DNA of 64,000 bases from Candidatus Eisenbergiella intestinipullorum (GTDB lineage Bacteria > Bacillota > Clostridia > Lachnospirales > Lachnospiraceae), in NCBI GenBank assembly GCA_019119815.1, contig DWWH01000034.1, forward strand, positions 1-64,000, read 5' to 3'. The notes beneath the pieces were generated by a model. That model was not told the origin of the DNA, did no database searches, and was given only the letters and a program-made list of their open reading frames with translations. Positions 24,389 to 33,441 of the stretch are shown here, in pieces (the first letter of the stretch is position 1; each line of letters starts with the position of its first letter). The translations under genes were made by a program, and so were the position numbers.

Positions 24389-26155
24389 ATGGAAAGAACA
24401 GCCAGAATTTACGGCATTAACGGGCCGCTTGTCACCGTGAAGGGACAGACGGACCTGAGGATGGGCGAAATGGTCTACGTGGGAGAGGAAAAGCTGGTGG
24501 GCGAAGTGATCCGCTTAAACAGCGAAATGACCACGATCCAGGTTTTCGAAGAGACCTCCGGCCTGAAGCCCGGCGAAACCCTGTATCCGACAGGAGCGAC
24601 CCTTTCGGTGACCCTCGCTCCCGGCATCATCACGAATATTTTTGACGGAATCGAGCGCCCGCTGGCGGAGATCGCGCAGAAGTCCGGCGCCTATATCGAC
24701 CGGGGATTTTCCATGGATTCCCTGGATATGGAGAAAAAGTGGGAGACGAAGCTCTGCGTAAAGCCGGGCGAAAAGGTATACGGCGGAACCATCATCGCCG
24801 AGGTGCAGGAGACTCCCGCCGTGGTTCATAAGGTCATGGTGCCTCCGGACATTTCCGGAACGGTGGAAACCGTGGTCCCGGACGGAAGCTACACCATCGG
24901 AGAGACGCTGGTGACGGTGTTTCAGCCCGATGAGACGGTGGCAAAGCTGTCCATGATCCAGAAATGGCCCATCCGCGTTCCCCGTCCGGTGACGAAGCGT
25001 TTCCCCGCTTCCCGCCCTCTGGTAACGGGCCAGCGTATCCTGGACACCCTTTTCCCCATCGCCAAGGGCGGCACGGCGGCCATCCCCGGCGGTTTCGGAA
25101 CGGGAAAGACCATGACCCAGCATTCCATCGCCAAATGGTCGGATGCTGATATTATTGTATACATCGGCTGCGGAGAGCGCGGCAACGAGATGACGGAGGT
25201 GCTGGAGGACTTTTCCAAGCTGATCGATCCCAAGTCCGGAAATCCGCTGATGGACCGGACCGTTCTGATCGCCAATACCTCCAACATGCCGGTTGCGGCC
25301 CGTGAGGCCAGCATTTACACCGGCCTGACCCTGGCCGAGTATTACCGCGACATGGGCTACCATGTGGCCATCATGGCGGACTCCACCTCCCGCTGGGCGG
25401 AGGCGCTGCGTGAGCTGTCCGGCCGTCTGGAGGAAATGCCCGCGGAGGAAGGCTTCCCGGCCTACCTTGCAAGCCGCCTTTCCGCCTTCTATGAGCGCGC
25501 CGGAATGGTCAAGACCTTAAACGGCAACGAGGGAAGCGTCACCATCATCGGCGCCGTATCCCCGCAGGGCGGCGATTTTTCCGAGCCTGTTACCCAGAAC
25601 ACCAAGCGTTTCGTGCGCTGCTTCTGGGGACTGGACAAAAACCTGGCCTATGCCAGACATTTCCCGGCCATCAACTGGATGAACAGCTACAGCGAGTATC
25701 TGCCCGATCTGGCGAGCTGGTATGCGGACAACGTGGGACCGGACTTCATCGACGACAGAAACCAGCTGGTCGCCATCCTGAACCAGGAAAGCAGTCTGAT
25801 GGAGATCGTAAAGCTGATCGGAAACGACGTGCTTCCCGACGACCAGAAGCTGACGCTGGAGATCGCCAGAGTCATTCGTCTGGGCTTCCTGCAGCAGAAC
25901 GCCTTCCATCCCCAGGATACCTGTGTGCCGCTGGAAAAGCAGAAGAAAATGATGGATACCATCCTCTATCTGTACGCGAAGGCAAAAGCCCTGATTTCCA
26001 TGGGCATGCCCATGTCCGTCCTCAAGGAAGACAAGATTTTTGATCAGGTCATTTCCATCAAATATGACGTGGAAAACGACCGCCTGGATAAATTTGACGG
26101 CTACAGGGCCGCAATCGACAAATTCTATGACGACGTGATCGCGCGTAACGCATAA
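24389..26155 (+). CDS. V-type ATP synthase catalytic subunit A
   Basis: 588 residues. The catalytic P-loop GGFGTGKT lies near residue 233 and is followed by [16 protein letters not shown] and the Arg-containing [20 protein letters not shown], all hallmarks of the ATP-hydrolysing A subunit. The A-specific non-homologous insertion (residues ~110-190, with [20 protein letters not shown]) is present. AAAGGAGG precedes the start. No changes to key residues are seen. Confidence 0.97.
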   Translation: MERTARIYGINGPLVTVKGQTDLRMGEMVYVGEEKLVGEVIRLNSEMTTIQVFEETSGLKPGETLYPTGATLSVTLAPGIITNIFDGIERPLAEIAQKSGAYIDRGFSMDSLDMEKKWETKLCVKPGEKVYGGTIIAEVQETPAVVHKVMVPPDISGTVETVVPDGSYTIGETLVTVFQPDETVAKLSMIQKWPIRVPRPVTKRFPASRPLVTGQRILDTLFPIAKGGTAAIPGGFGTGKTMTQHSIAKWSDADIIVYIGCGERGNEMTEVLEDFSKLIDPKSGNPLMDRTVLIANTSNMPVAAREASIYTGLTLAEYYRDMGYHVAIMADSTSRWAEALRELSGRLEEMPAEEGFPAYLASRLSAFYERAGMVKTLNGNEGSVTIIGAVSPQGGDFSEPVTQNTKRFVRCFWGLDKNLAYARHFPAINWMNSYSEYLPDLASWYADNVGPDFIDDRNQLVAILNQESSLMEIVKLIGNDVLPDDQKLTLEIARVIRLGFLQQNAFHPQDTCVPLEKQKKMMDTILYLYAKAKALISMGMPMSVLKEDKIFDQVISIKYDVENDRLDKFDGYRAAIDKFYDDVIARNA

Positions 26156-26166
26156 GGGAGGAAAAT

Positions 26167-27561
26167 ATGGCAATAGAATATTTGGGCCTGCAGTCGGTGA
26201 ACGGTCCCTTCGTCGTTCTGGAGGGCGTCAGAGGCGCGGCTTATGATGAAATCGTGGAAATCGTTGCGGACGGGAAGGACAAGAGACTCGGCCGCATCGT
26301 GGAAATCAATGAGGACAAGGCGGTGGTGCAGGTCTTTGAATCCACTGAAAACCTGTCCCTGCAGAACACGCATACCAGACTGACCGGAAAGCCCATGGAG
26401 ATCGGGCTGACCGGAGACCTGCTGGGAAGAACCTTCAACGGCATCGGCGAGCCCATCGACAACCTGGGTGAGGTGGTGGCGGAGAAATACGCGGACGTAA
26501 ACGGAAAGCCCCTAAACCCCGTGTCCCGGGAATATCCCAGAAACTACATCCGCACCGGAATCTCGGCCATCGACGGCCTGACCACCCTGATCCGCGGACA
26601 GAAGCTGCCGATTTTCTCCGGAAACGGCCTTCCCCATGACCAGCTGGCGGCGCAGATCGTGCGCCAGGCTTCCCTGGGGGACGATTCCGACGAGCAGTTC
26701 GCCATCGTGTTCGCCGCCATGGGCGTCAAATACGATGTGGCTGAATATTTCCGCTCCACCTTCGCGGAGAGCGGCGTTCTCGATCACGTGGTGATGTTTC
26801 TGAACATGGCAAACGACCCGGTGGTGGAACGTCTGATCACGCCCAAGGTGGCGCTGACCGTGGCGGAATATCTGGCGTTTGAGAAGCAGATGCACATCCT
26901 GGTTATCCTGACGGATATGACCTCCTTCGCCGAGGCCATGCGTGAGGTGTCCTCCAGCAAGGGTGAGATCCCTTCCAGAAAGGGCTATCCCGGCTATCTG
27001 TATTCCGAGCTTGCCACCATCTATGAGCGCGCGGGCATCGTGGAGGGCGTCAACGGTTCTGTGACCCAGATTCCGATTCTGACCATGCCCAACGACGACA
27101 TCACCCACCCCATCCCGGACCTGACGGGCTACATCACGGAGGGACAGATCGTTCTGGACAGAGACCTGAACGGCCAGTCCGTCTACCCGCCCATCAGCGT
27201 GCTGCCCAGCCTGTCCCGTCTGATGAAGGACGGCATCGGCGAGGGCTATACCAGAGCGGACCATCAGGCGGTGGCCAACCAGCTTTTCTCCTCCTACGCG
27301 AAGGTGGGAGACGCCAGAGCCCTTGCCAGCGTTATCGGTGAGGATGAGCTTTCCGCGCTGGACAAGCAGTATCTGAGATTCGGCCGCATGTTTGAAAAAC
27401 ATTTCGTAGGACAGGGGCTGGAAGAGAACCGTACCATCATCCAGACGCTGGAAATCGGCTGGAGCCTTCTGCGGATGCTTCCCAGAGAGGAACTGGACCG
27501 TATCGATACGAAGATTCTGGATGAATATTATGATGCCGGAGAAGCGATGCAGGAAGATTAA
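26167..27561 (+). CDS. V-type ATP synthase regulatory subunit B
   Basis: 464 residues. It matches subunit [21 protein letters not shown], the degenerate nucleotide site [14 protein letters not shown] in place of a true P-loop, and [20 protein letters not shown]. It follows subunit A by 11 bases with GGGAGG. It forms the A3B3 head with the catalytic subunit. Confidence 0.97.
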   Translation: MAIEYLGLQSVNGPFVVLEGVRGAAYDEIVEIVADGKDKRLGRIVEINEDKAVVQVFESTENLSLQNTHTRLTGKPMEIGLTGDLLGRTFNGIGEPIDNLGEVVAEKYADVNGKPLNPVSREYPRNYIRTGISAIDGLTTLIRGQKLPIFSGNGLPHDQLAAQIVRQASLGDDSDEQFAIVFAAMGVKYDVAEYFRSTFAESGVLDHVVMFLNMANDPVVERLITPKVALTVAEYLAFEKQMHILVILTDMTSFAEAMREVSSSKGEIPSRKGYPGYLYSELATIYERAGIVEGVNGSVTQIPILTMPNDDITHPIPDLTGYITEGQIVLDRDLNGQSVYPPISVLPSLSRLMKDGIGEGYTRADHQAVANQLFSSYAKVGDARALASVIGEDELSALDKQYLRFGRMFEKHFVGQGLEENRTIIQTLEIGWSLLRMLPREELDRIDTKILDEYYDAGEAMQED

Positions 27562-27593
27562 GACAGCCTGAAAAGGCCGGAGTGAGGAAGAAT

Positions 27594-28220
27594 ATGAATA
27601 CGAATGCATTTCCCACAAAAGGAAATCTCATGCTCGCCAAAAATTCCCTCGCGCTTGCAAAGCAGGGATACGAGCTGATGGACAAGAAGCGTAATATCCT
27701 GATCCGGGAGCTGATGAATCTGATCGAAGAAGCGAAGAACATTCAGACCCAGATCGACAGCACCTTTACGGAAGCCTATCAGGCCCTGCAGCAGGCGAAT
27801 ATCGAGGTGGGAATCCATTATGTCCAGCAGATCGCTCAGGCGGTTCCTGTGGAAAATGGCGTACGCATCAAAACCAGAAGCATCATGGGAACGGAAATCC
27901 CGCTGGTGGAGCATGAAGAGGAAAAAAAGGTTCCCTACTATGGATTTTACAATTCCAGCGAGTCGGTGGACGCGGCCAGAGAAGGCTTCCTGAAGGTGAA
28001 GGAGCTGACTTTGAAGCTGTCCATGGTGGAAAATTCCGCTTACCGTCTCGCCATGAACATCCGTAAAACCCAGAAGCGCGCCAACGCGCTGAAAAACATC
28101 ACGATCCCGGCCTACACGGTGCTGGTGAAGGACATCAGCAACGCGCTGGACGAAAAGGACAGGGAGGAATTCACCCGTCTGAAGGTCGTGAAGCGGATGG
28201 TGGGCGATAAGAACCAGTAA
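27594..28220 (+). CDS. V-type ATP synthase central stalk subunit D
   Basis: 208 residues, mostly two long helices with a central variable part. The opening FPTKGNLMLAKNSLALAKQG and the end KRANALKNITIPAYTVLVKD are family hallmarks. The ATG at 27594 has GAGG five bases upstream; a GTG at 27582 is a weaker choice. It is the last gene of the operon and is followed eight bases later by a strong terminator. Confidence 0.94.
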   Translation: MNTNAFPTKGNLMLAKNSLALAKQGYELMDKKRNILIRELMNLIEEAKNIQTQIDSTFTEAYQALQQANIEVGIHYVQQIAQAVPVENGVRIKTRSIMGTEIPLVEHEEEKKVPYYGFYNSSESVDAAREGFLKVKELTLKLSMVENSAYRLAMNIRKTQKRANALKNITIPAYTVLVKDISNALDEKDREEFTRLKVVKRMVGDKNQ

Positions 28221-28227
28221 AATCTGG

Positions 28228-28274
28228 CGGATGGAACGGCCGGGAAACGCGGCTGTTCCATCCGTTTTTTCTTT
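28228..28274 (+). terminator. Rho-independent terminator of the V-ATPase operon
   Basis: CGGATGGAAC pairs with GTTCCATCCG, extended by GGCCG/CGGCT across a GGAAACG loop, about 15 pairs in all, followed directly by TTTTTTCTTTTT. Confidence 0.92.
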
Positions 28275-28379
28275 TTCGTAAGGGATGGTGTTTTTATCCT
28301 CTAAAAAGGCTGGAAACGCGGGATAAATCCTGAGGTTCATCGTATATAAGAAAAGCAACCGGAGAAAGGAGATAAGATT

Positions 28380-28679
28380 ATGAAAACAATCGAAGAACTG
28401 TATCAGGAAGTGCTGGAAAAGGATGCGATGAAGCAGGAATTCGCGGAGGCGCTGCAGGACGGCCGGATCATGGATTTTTTGAAGGAATACGGCTGTGAAG
28501 CAGGGCAGGAGGAAGTGAATGCCTTCCTGAAGGAGCAGCAGGAAAAGGAAGGAGAGCTGTCGGACGCGGAGCTGGATGCGGTATCCGGAGGCTGCAGCTC
28601 CGGACCGGCGCCGAATTCCCGCCTGGAACAGAGGTGGGATCAGGAGGGCAGCTATACCGTGATCGTATGCGACGAGTGA
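28380..28679 (+). CDS. Nif11-like RiPP precursor peptide
   Basis: 99 residues. The first ~70 form an acidic helical leader (TIEELYQEVLEKDAMKQEFA; FLKEYGCEAGQEEVNAFLKE) that ends in ELSDAELDAVSGG, the double-Gly leader end typical of Nif11/NHLP-type precursors cut by C39-protease transporters. The ~28-residue core starts CSSGP and ends IVCDE; it has two Cys and several Ser/Thr that could be modified. AAAGGAG precedes the ATG. No radical-SAM, LanM or YcaO gene and no C39 transporter is seen in the window, so it is an orphan. The ABC exporters here lack an N-terminal peptidase in the visible sequence. Confidence 0.7.
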   Translation: MKTIEELYQEVLEKDAMKQEFAEALQDGRIMDFLKEYGCEAGQEEVNAFLKEQQEKEGELSDAELDAVSGGCSSGPAPNSRLEQRWDQEGSYTVIVCDE

Positions 28680-28732
28680 TTCCGGAAAAAGGGAAGGGGA
28701 GCCGGTCAGAAGGCAGCCTGGCATGGAGGGAA

Positions 28733-28899
28733 GATTGAAAAATAAGCCCGATGGCTTATTTTTCAATCAGGATTTGCGCCGAAGCGTCGCAAATCCTGAG
28801 AATACAAATCCCGTTACGGGATTTGTATTCTTGCGTAGACGCCGAACTGGAGGTTCGGCGCGCGTGCCTCAGCAACGCTTCGGCATGGAGGGAAAGATG
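28733..28899 (+). repeat. Composite hairpin-cluster leader, copy 1
   Basis: Four hairpins in series: 28733-28768 (16-bp stem, loop CGAT), 28768-28798 (11-bp stem, loop CCGAAGCGT), 28799-28831 (15-bp stem, loop TTA) and 28841-28859 (GCCGAAC/GTTCGGC around TGGAG). They end in the ribosome-site cassette CTTCGGCATGGAGGGAAAG before the kinase start. The first hairpin begins with a TTG codon behind GGAGGG and would encode KNKPDGLFF; copy 2 at 51239 encodes the same residues in frame. In this copy the reading frame stays open into the kinase gene. Confidence 0.65.
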
Positions 28900-29844
28900 C
28901 TTTTTCATCATGTAATCCATAATCTTGAGGACTGGGGACAGGTTTTTCAGGACCGGAGCGCCTTTGAGCCTCTGATACGGGAAATCTTCCGAAGGCACGG
29001 CCTTCCGTTTTCAGGAGTGACCTCCTGCACGCCGGGCTCGAACGCGGTTTTTCGCTGCGGCGCTTCCCTCGTCAAAATTTTTGCGCCGGAGGAGTCGGGT
29101 ATCGGAGGAAAGGAGGAGTTCCTGACCGAGCGCTTCGGCCTTCTGCGCGCGAAACGGATGGGAATTCCTGCGCCGGAGCTGTTCGCGCAGGGCGTGATCG
29201 AGGACGCTTATCCCTTTTATTACCTGCTGATGGAGTATGTGGAGGGAAAATCTTTGGCAGACCTTTCGCCGCAGCTTTCCGGGGAAGAGCGCGTTCAGAT
29301 CGGGTGCGGCCTGAGAAGGATCGTGGAGCGGATGGACGTTCCCTGCGCTCCCTTCAACGGCCATATGCTGTTCTCCCAGGCGGCAGAGAAGAGGTGGAAG
29401 GCCTTTCCGGCGTCCTTCCGCGACGACCGGAAGGCGTATCTGGAGAAAAGAGTGAGGGAAAACGGAAAGAACGAAACGGCTGGGGCCGGCGGGAAGCCGG
29501 GAGCGGCGGCCGGGCCGGCGGTCTATGTCCACGGAGATCTGAACCCGGACAACATTCTCATCCGTCCGGATGGCAGCCTCTGCCTCATCGACTTCGCGGA
29601 TGCGCTGGTCGCTCCCATCGAACTGGAGTTGGCCGGACTTCTGTGCGACGGTTTCCGGTTTGATCCGGATTACCGGAAGGGATTTTTCGGAACAGAAATG
29701 TGCTCCGGAGAAGAGCTGACGGAACGCCTGCTTTTCGGCCTGCTGATTCACGATTACGGAGCGAACATCATCCGGGATAACATCGGGGCGGCGGAGCAGA
29801 TCAGTTCGGTGGAAGAACTGCGAAAAAAAATAGGGGACAGGTGA
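28897..29844 (+). CDS. Aminoglycoside phosphotransferase (APH)-like kinase
   Basis: 315 residues with the APH/choline-kinase fold: Lys in CGASLVKIFAPEE, catalytic loop VYVHGDLNPDNILI and metal-binding LIDFADALVAPIELE. These enzymes phosphorylate hydroxyls of antibiotics, sugars or amino acids; true resistance enzymes are a minority, so no drug substrate is claimed. A Gly/Ala-rich insert near residues 195-205 precedes the catalytic loop. The start at 28897 is preferred on its GGAGGG site; the frame also runs upstream through the hairpin cluster to 28723, which would add about 58 low-similarity residues. Confidence 0.8.
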   Translation: MLFHHVIHNLEDWGQVFQDRSAFEPLIREIFRRHGLPFSGVTSCTPGSNAVFRCGASLVKIFAPEESGIGGKEEFLTERFGLLRAKRMGIPAPELFAQGVIEDAYPFYYLLMEYVEGKSLADLSPQLSGEERVQIGCGLRRIVERMDVPCAPFNGHMLFSQAAEKRWKAFPASFRDDRKAYLEKRVRENGKNETAGAGGKPGAAAGPAVYVHGDLNPDNILIRPDGSLCLIDFADALVAPIELELAGLLCDGFRFDPDYRKGFFGTEMCSGEELTERLLFGLLIHDYGANIIRDNIGAAEQISSVEELRKKIGDR

Positions 29845-29940
29845 ATGATGTATTGTATGGAAGATGGAAAAACATATGAACAAAATGCACAAAATATATG
29901 ATGCAAAACTGTATATTAATGCGGAAAAAGAAAAATAGTC

Positions 29941-29992
29941 TTGAAAAAAGAAACAATGGGTATATAATATAGACAAATGGTAGCGTTCCCAT
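29941..29992 (+). promoter_or_regulatory. Promoter and LacI-type operator of the LacI gene
   Basis: TTGAAA at 29941-29946 and TATAAT at 29963-29968 (16-bp spacer) are followed at 29977-29992 by ATGGTAGCGTTCCCAT, an imperfect LacI-family palindrome with the central CG. The operator covers the likely transcription start, suggesting self-repression. Similar sites occur downstream at 31045-31077. Confidence 0.7.
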
Positions 29993-30020
29993 TATAAATG
30001 CTTCAGTGAGAGGTTATAGA

Positions 30021-31007
30021 GTGAACATTATTGATGTTGCCAAAGCAGCAGGAGTATCAAAGACAACAGTATCAAGGGTGCTGACAAACAGTAAGCTTGT
30101 CAAGCCGGAAACGAGAGAGAAGGTACTTGCTACAATAGAAAAAATGGGATTTATTCCAAATACTTCGGCACAGAAGCTTGCGGGAAATCGTAACTATGTG
30201 ATTGGGATCATCAATAGTGAGTCCATCAACGATCCATTTTATGGTTATGTGGAGGATCAGATTGCACAAGCGTGCAGAAAGAGGGGATACGGAGTTATTT
30301 ATACGGTAACGCAGAATGAAAAGAGTGGATGTGAAAAAGAAATATCCATGCTGTATGGGAAGGTAGATGCTTTTATCATTCTGGGTAACCAGGGAATTTT
30401 GAAAAAGGATGTGGAGAAAGTAGTCAGAATGCAGATGCCGATCGCTCTTTTTAAAACGGATATTGAAAAGGAAGGTGCCATGTCTGTAGACGTGGATAAT
30501 GAACACGGAGGATATATGGCAGCCAGGTATCTGCTGGGAAAAGGGTATCAGAAAATTGGATATATGCATGGAAGCCGGACGAGAGATTTTCGGGAAGGAA
30601 ATCAGAGAGAGGCAGGCTTCGTAAAAGCAATGAAAGAAGCAGGAACAGAAATAGCAGCGCATTTTTATGGAACGAGGGGATATTCGGTAGCGTATTATTC
30701 GACGGAAGAAGTAATTTCTTCTGGAATTGATGCTCTGTTTTGTGAGACGGATATGATGGCATATGGTATCCTGCAGGGGATGAAGGAGAAAGAAATTTCC
30801 ATTCCGGATACGATTGCGGTACTTGGATTTGATAATGCAAAATTTACCAACTATGAAACGCAGATCAAGCTTTCGACGATCGGGCAGCCTCTTGAAAAGA
30901 TGGCCGCTTATATGGTGGAAGGATTGATTGACATGCTGGAATATGGTCAGAAATATCAGAGGCTTACTTTGTTTGAGACTGATCTTATCGAAGGAGAAAC
31001 CACATGA
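30021..31007 (+). CDS. LacI-family transcriptional regulator
   Basis: 328 residues. The HTH is textbook: NIIDVAKAAGVSKTTVSRVL then a hinge helix (AQKLAG). The periplasmic-binding-like effector domain begins at about residue 55 (YVIGIINSESINDPFYGYVE). The start is GTG at 30021, 7 bases after GAGAGG; the GTG at 30006 is less likely. The gene and its surroundings are clearly AT-richer than the rest of the window, so it was probably acquired. It would control the sugar ABC transporter whose binding-protein gene follows, but that gene is now truncated. Confidence 0.92.
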   Translation: MNIIDVAKAAGVSKTTVSRVLTNSKLVKPETREKVLATIEKMGFIPNTSAQKLAGNRNYVIGIINSESINDPFYGYVEDQIAQACRKRGYGVIYTVTQNEKSGCEKEISMLYGKVDAFIILGNQGILKKDVEKVVRMQMPIALFKTDIEKEGAMSVDVDNEHGGYMAARYLLGKGYQKIGYMHGSRTRDFREGNQREAGFVKAMKEAGTEIAAHFYGTRGYSVAYYSTEEVISSGIDALFCETDMMAYGILQGMKEKEISIPDTIAVLGFDNAKFTNYETQIKLSTIGQPLEKMAAYMVEGLIDMLEYGQKYQRLTLFETDLIEGETT

Positions 31008-31044
31008 GTATGATAAAATAAACCGTATGTTTTTTAGAATAAAA

Positions 31045-31077
31045 TAGGAACGTTCCCATAAAATGGGAGCGGTTCCA
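31045..31077 (+). promoter_or_regulatory. Two adjacent LacI-type operators
   Basis: TAGGAACGTTCCCA (31045-31058) and TGGGAGCGGTTCCA (31064-31077) both match the site in front of the LacI gene. They lie about 150 bp before the lipoprotein start, as expected for repression of the former sugar transporter operon. Confidence 0.65.
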
Positions 31078-31228
31078 AAAAGTGAAATATAGTCAGATTT
31101 TGCAACAGGGATACATTTGTACTGAAAGTTGCCCTAAAAGGGTGATTTTTCAATAAAGGAAGAAAGGCTTTGAAAAAGCTGATTATTCCGGAAACATGAA
31201 AAAAGGAGGAAGAAAAGATGAAGAAAAG

Positions 31229-31993
31229 ATGAAGAAGAAATTGGCTTTGTTGTTGACAGGTGCAATGCTGGTATCTGTGCTGACGGCATGTGGTTCGGGC
31301 GGAACGACATCCGAAGAGACGCAGGCGCCTGCAGCAGAGAACAGCACATCGGATGATGCTGCGGTATCAGAGGAAGGGAACGGGACAGAAACAGCAAAGG
31401 ATAATTCCGACTACAGTGGAACGCTGGAAGTGTGGTGCTGGACTACAGACCCGGAATATCAGATTGAAGCATTTGAAAAGGCTTATCCAAATGTAAAGGT
31501 GAATTTTACCATGATCGGAACGGATTATGACACGAAAATGCAGACGATTGTGGATAACCGCACAGAAGGGCCCGACGTTTTCTATTCTGATGTAAAAAAT
31601 GTAAAGAATTATATAGAATCGGAAGCATGGGAAAATCTTTCGGCAGATCCTTCCCTCGTGAGAGGGAAGTGGATTGAAAGAAGAAAGGAGAACCTCAAAA
31701 TGCCTGCTTATTCCCTTCCAGTAGGAATTGACAGCTTTGAAAAAATCCGTTCCGGCGGATACTATTATGTTGATAAAACAGGTTTTATCAGGGAACTGAT
31801 GCAGAAAATCTTTGATGTGAGTTTGATTACGCGACCGCGCCGTTTTGGGAAAACGCTTTTGATGAGCATGCTGGAGGAATTTTTGATATCAGAAAAGGCA
31901 GTAAGGATCTGTTTGAAGGGCTTGAAGTTTCAAAAGACAAAGCACTTTGCAATGCCTGGCAGAATCAGTGGCCGGTTTTATTCCTTACGCTGA
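31229..31993 (+). pseudogene. Truncated sugar-binding lipoprotein of an ABC transporter
   Basis: The first ~142 codons encode a lipoprotein signal (KKKLALLLTGAMLVSVLTAC, lipobox LTAC) and the beginning of a family 1 type extracellular solute-binding protein (GTLEVWCWTTDPEYQIEAFE; GPDVFYSDVKNVKNYIE). After SADPS near 31660 similarity stops and the frame runs into the AAA-ATPase-like gene, ending at 31993. Two thirds of the protein and the permease genes are missing. An 11-bp tandem duplication, AAGAAAAGATG (31210-31220 and 31221-31231), moves the start away from the ribosome site: the well-placed ATG at 31218 now reads four codons and stops. Confidence 0.85.
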
Positions 31994-33378
31994 AAAGTGT
32001 GGAGGGGCTGAATTTTGACAGCGCCTACGGAATGCTGGAGGCTGTCGTCTCAGAATTGTGTGTGGAACATTATTATCTTGCGGAATCGCAGGCTGTGAAT
32101 CCGGTTCACCGGGAAATTTTCCTGCGCCTTGCTAAAAAGGAGGCCTCCGAAGAAGAGGTAAAAAACAGCCTTTATACGCTGCTGGCAATGATGCATGTAT
32201 ACTATGGAAAACAGGTAATCCTCCTGGTGGACGAATACGATGTTCCACTCGCTAAAGCCAGTGAAAATGGGTATTATGAGCAGATGCTGGATGTTATCCG
32301 AAGTATGCTCGGTCAGGTGCTGAAAGGCAATCTTTCCCTGAAATTTTCAGTTGTTACAGGCTGCCTGAGAATTGTGAAGGAAAGCATTTTTACCGGAACC
32401 AATAATTTTGTTCCTGATACGATATCGGGACGGCGGTATGAGCAGTATTTTGGATTTACGGAAAAAGAAGTGCAGGCCCTTCTGAAGAGTACGGGCTTCT
32501 CTGAATATCAGGAAGAAATAAGGCTCTGGTATGATGGATATCTGTTTGGAAGAGAGAAAATTTACTGCCCATGGGATGTCCTGAATTATATTAACAGTCT
32601 GCAGGATGATCCGAATGCAAGGCCGGAGAATTTCTGGGAAAATACCAGCCATAACGGAATTATCCGTTCCTTCATTGACAGAACGGATCTGGCTGTGAAT
32701 GAAAAATTTGAAACGCTCCTGGCCGGCGGGACGATTTTGGAAAGGATTGAAGAGGATCTTACTTATGATGTCCTTCATTCTTCAGAGGAAAATCTGTGGA
32801 GTATTTTATATCTGACAGGATATTTGACGCAGGCGGATGCTTCGGAAAAAACGGCGGAGACAGGGCTTACTGCTCTGAAAATTCCAAACAGGGAGATCCG
32901 CTCCATTTTTACAGATACCGTAGCAAAATGGTTTCAGGACACCGTAGCAGGAATGGACCGCAGGAGCCTGTTTGAGGCCTTTTGGAATGGCGATGCTGAA
33001 AAAATCACGGAGCAGCTTAATGATCTTTTGTTTCAGACGATCAGTTACTATGATTATAGAGAAAGCTATTATCATGCTTTTCTGTCAGGAATATTCGTCG
33101 GATCCGGTTATGGGGTGGAGTCTAACCGTGAATATGGAACCGGCAGGCCGGATATTGTTGTTGCGGATAAAAAGGGGAGAAAAGCGATCATCATTGAGGT
33201 AAAGCATTCTCAGAAAAATTCTGAAATGGAGGCAGACTGCATGACCGCAATGCGGCAGATTCAGGAAAGATCTTATGCGGACGGCCTTCTGTCAGGCGGG
33301 TATCGATCCGTCTGGTGCTATGGAGCTGCATTTTGCGGGAAAAACTGCATGGTCCGGGGGGAATGTGTGCAGAGATAA
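31699..33378 (+). pseudogene. AAA-ATPase-like/PD-(D/E)XK gene, frameshifted second copy
   Basis: A homologue of the gene at 2548-4248, with its own AAAGGAGA ribosome site and ATG at 31699 (PAYSLPVGIDSFEKIRSGGY). The P-loop-like RPRRFGKT is followed by a single-base deletion in a T run at 31880-31884; reading resumes in the -1 frame as FFDIRKGSKDLFEGLE and continues to 33378 through ILLVDEYDVPLAKA and the nuclease core GRPDIVV...IIIEVKHS. Without the shift it would be about 560 residues, the same as copy 1. It may be a true pseudogene, a phase-variable run or a sequencing error. It replaces most of the solute-binding protein gene. Confidence 0.85.
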
Positions 33379-33392
33379 CGGGACAAAGTCAC

Positions 33393-33422
33393 GCGGCGCA
33401 GCCTTTGAAAAAGCTGCGCCGC
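33393..33422. terminator. Hairpin between convergent genes
   Basis: GCGGCGCAGC pairs with GCTGCGCCGC around CTTTGAAAAA, between the convergent ends at 33378 and 33442. No good T-run follows on the plus strand, so it could serve either gene or act in both directions. Confidence 0.55.
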
Positions 33423-33441
33423 CGCATTGTGCTCGGACTGT

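Noticed and set aside
28733..28860. Hairpin series as a CRISPR array or tRNA cluster
   Set aside because: Stems differ in sequence and length, there are no constant repeats with spacers, and no tRNA cloverleaf can be drawn.
28897..29844. Aminoglycoside resistance gene
   Set aside because: The APH fold is clear, but the sequence does not match any resistance enzyme that I can recognise; general small-molecule kinases share these motifs.
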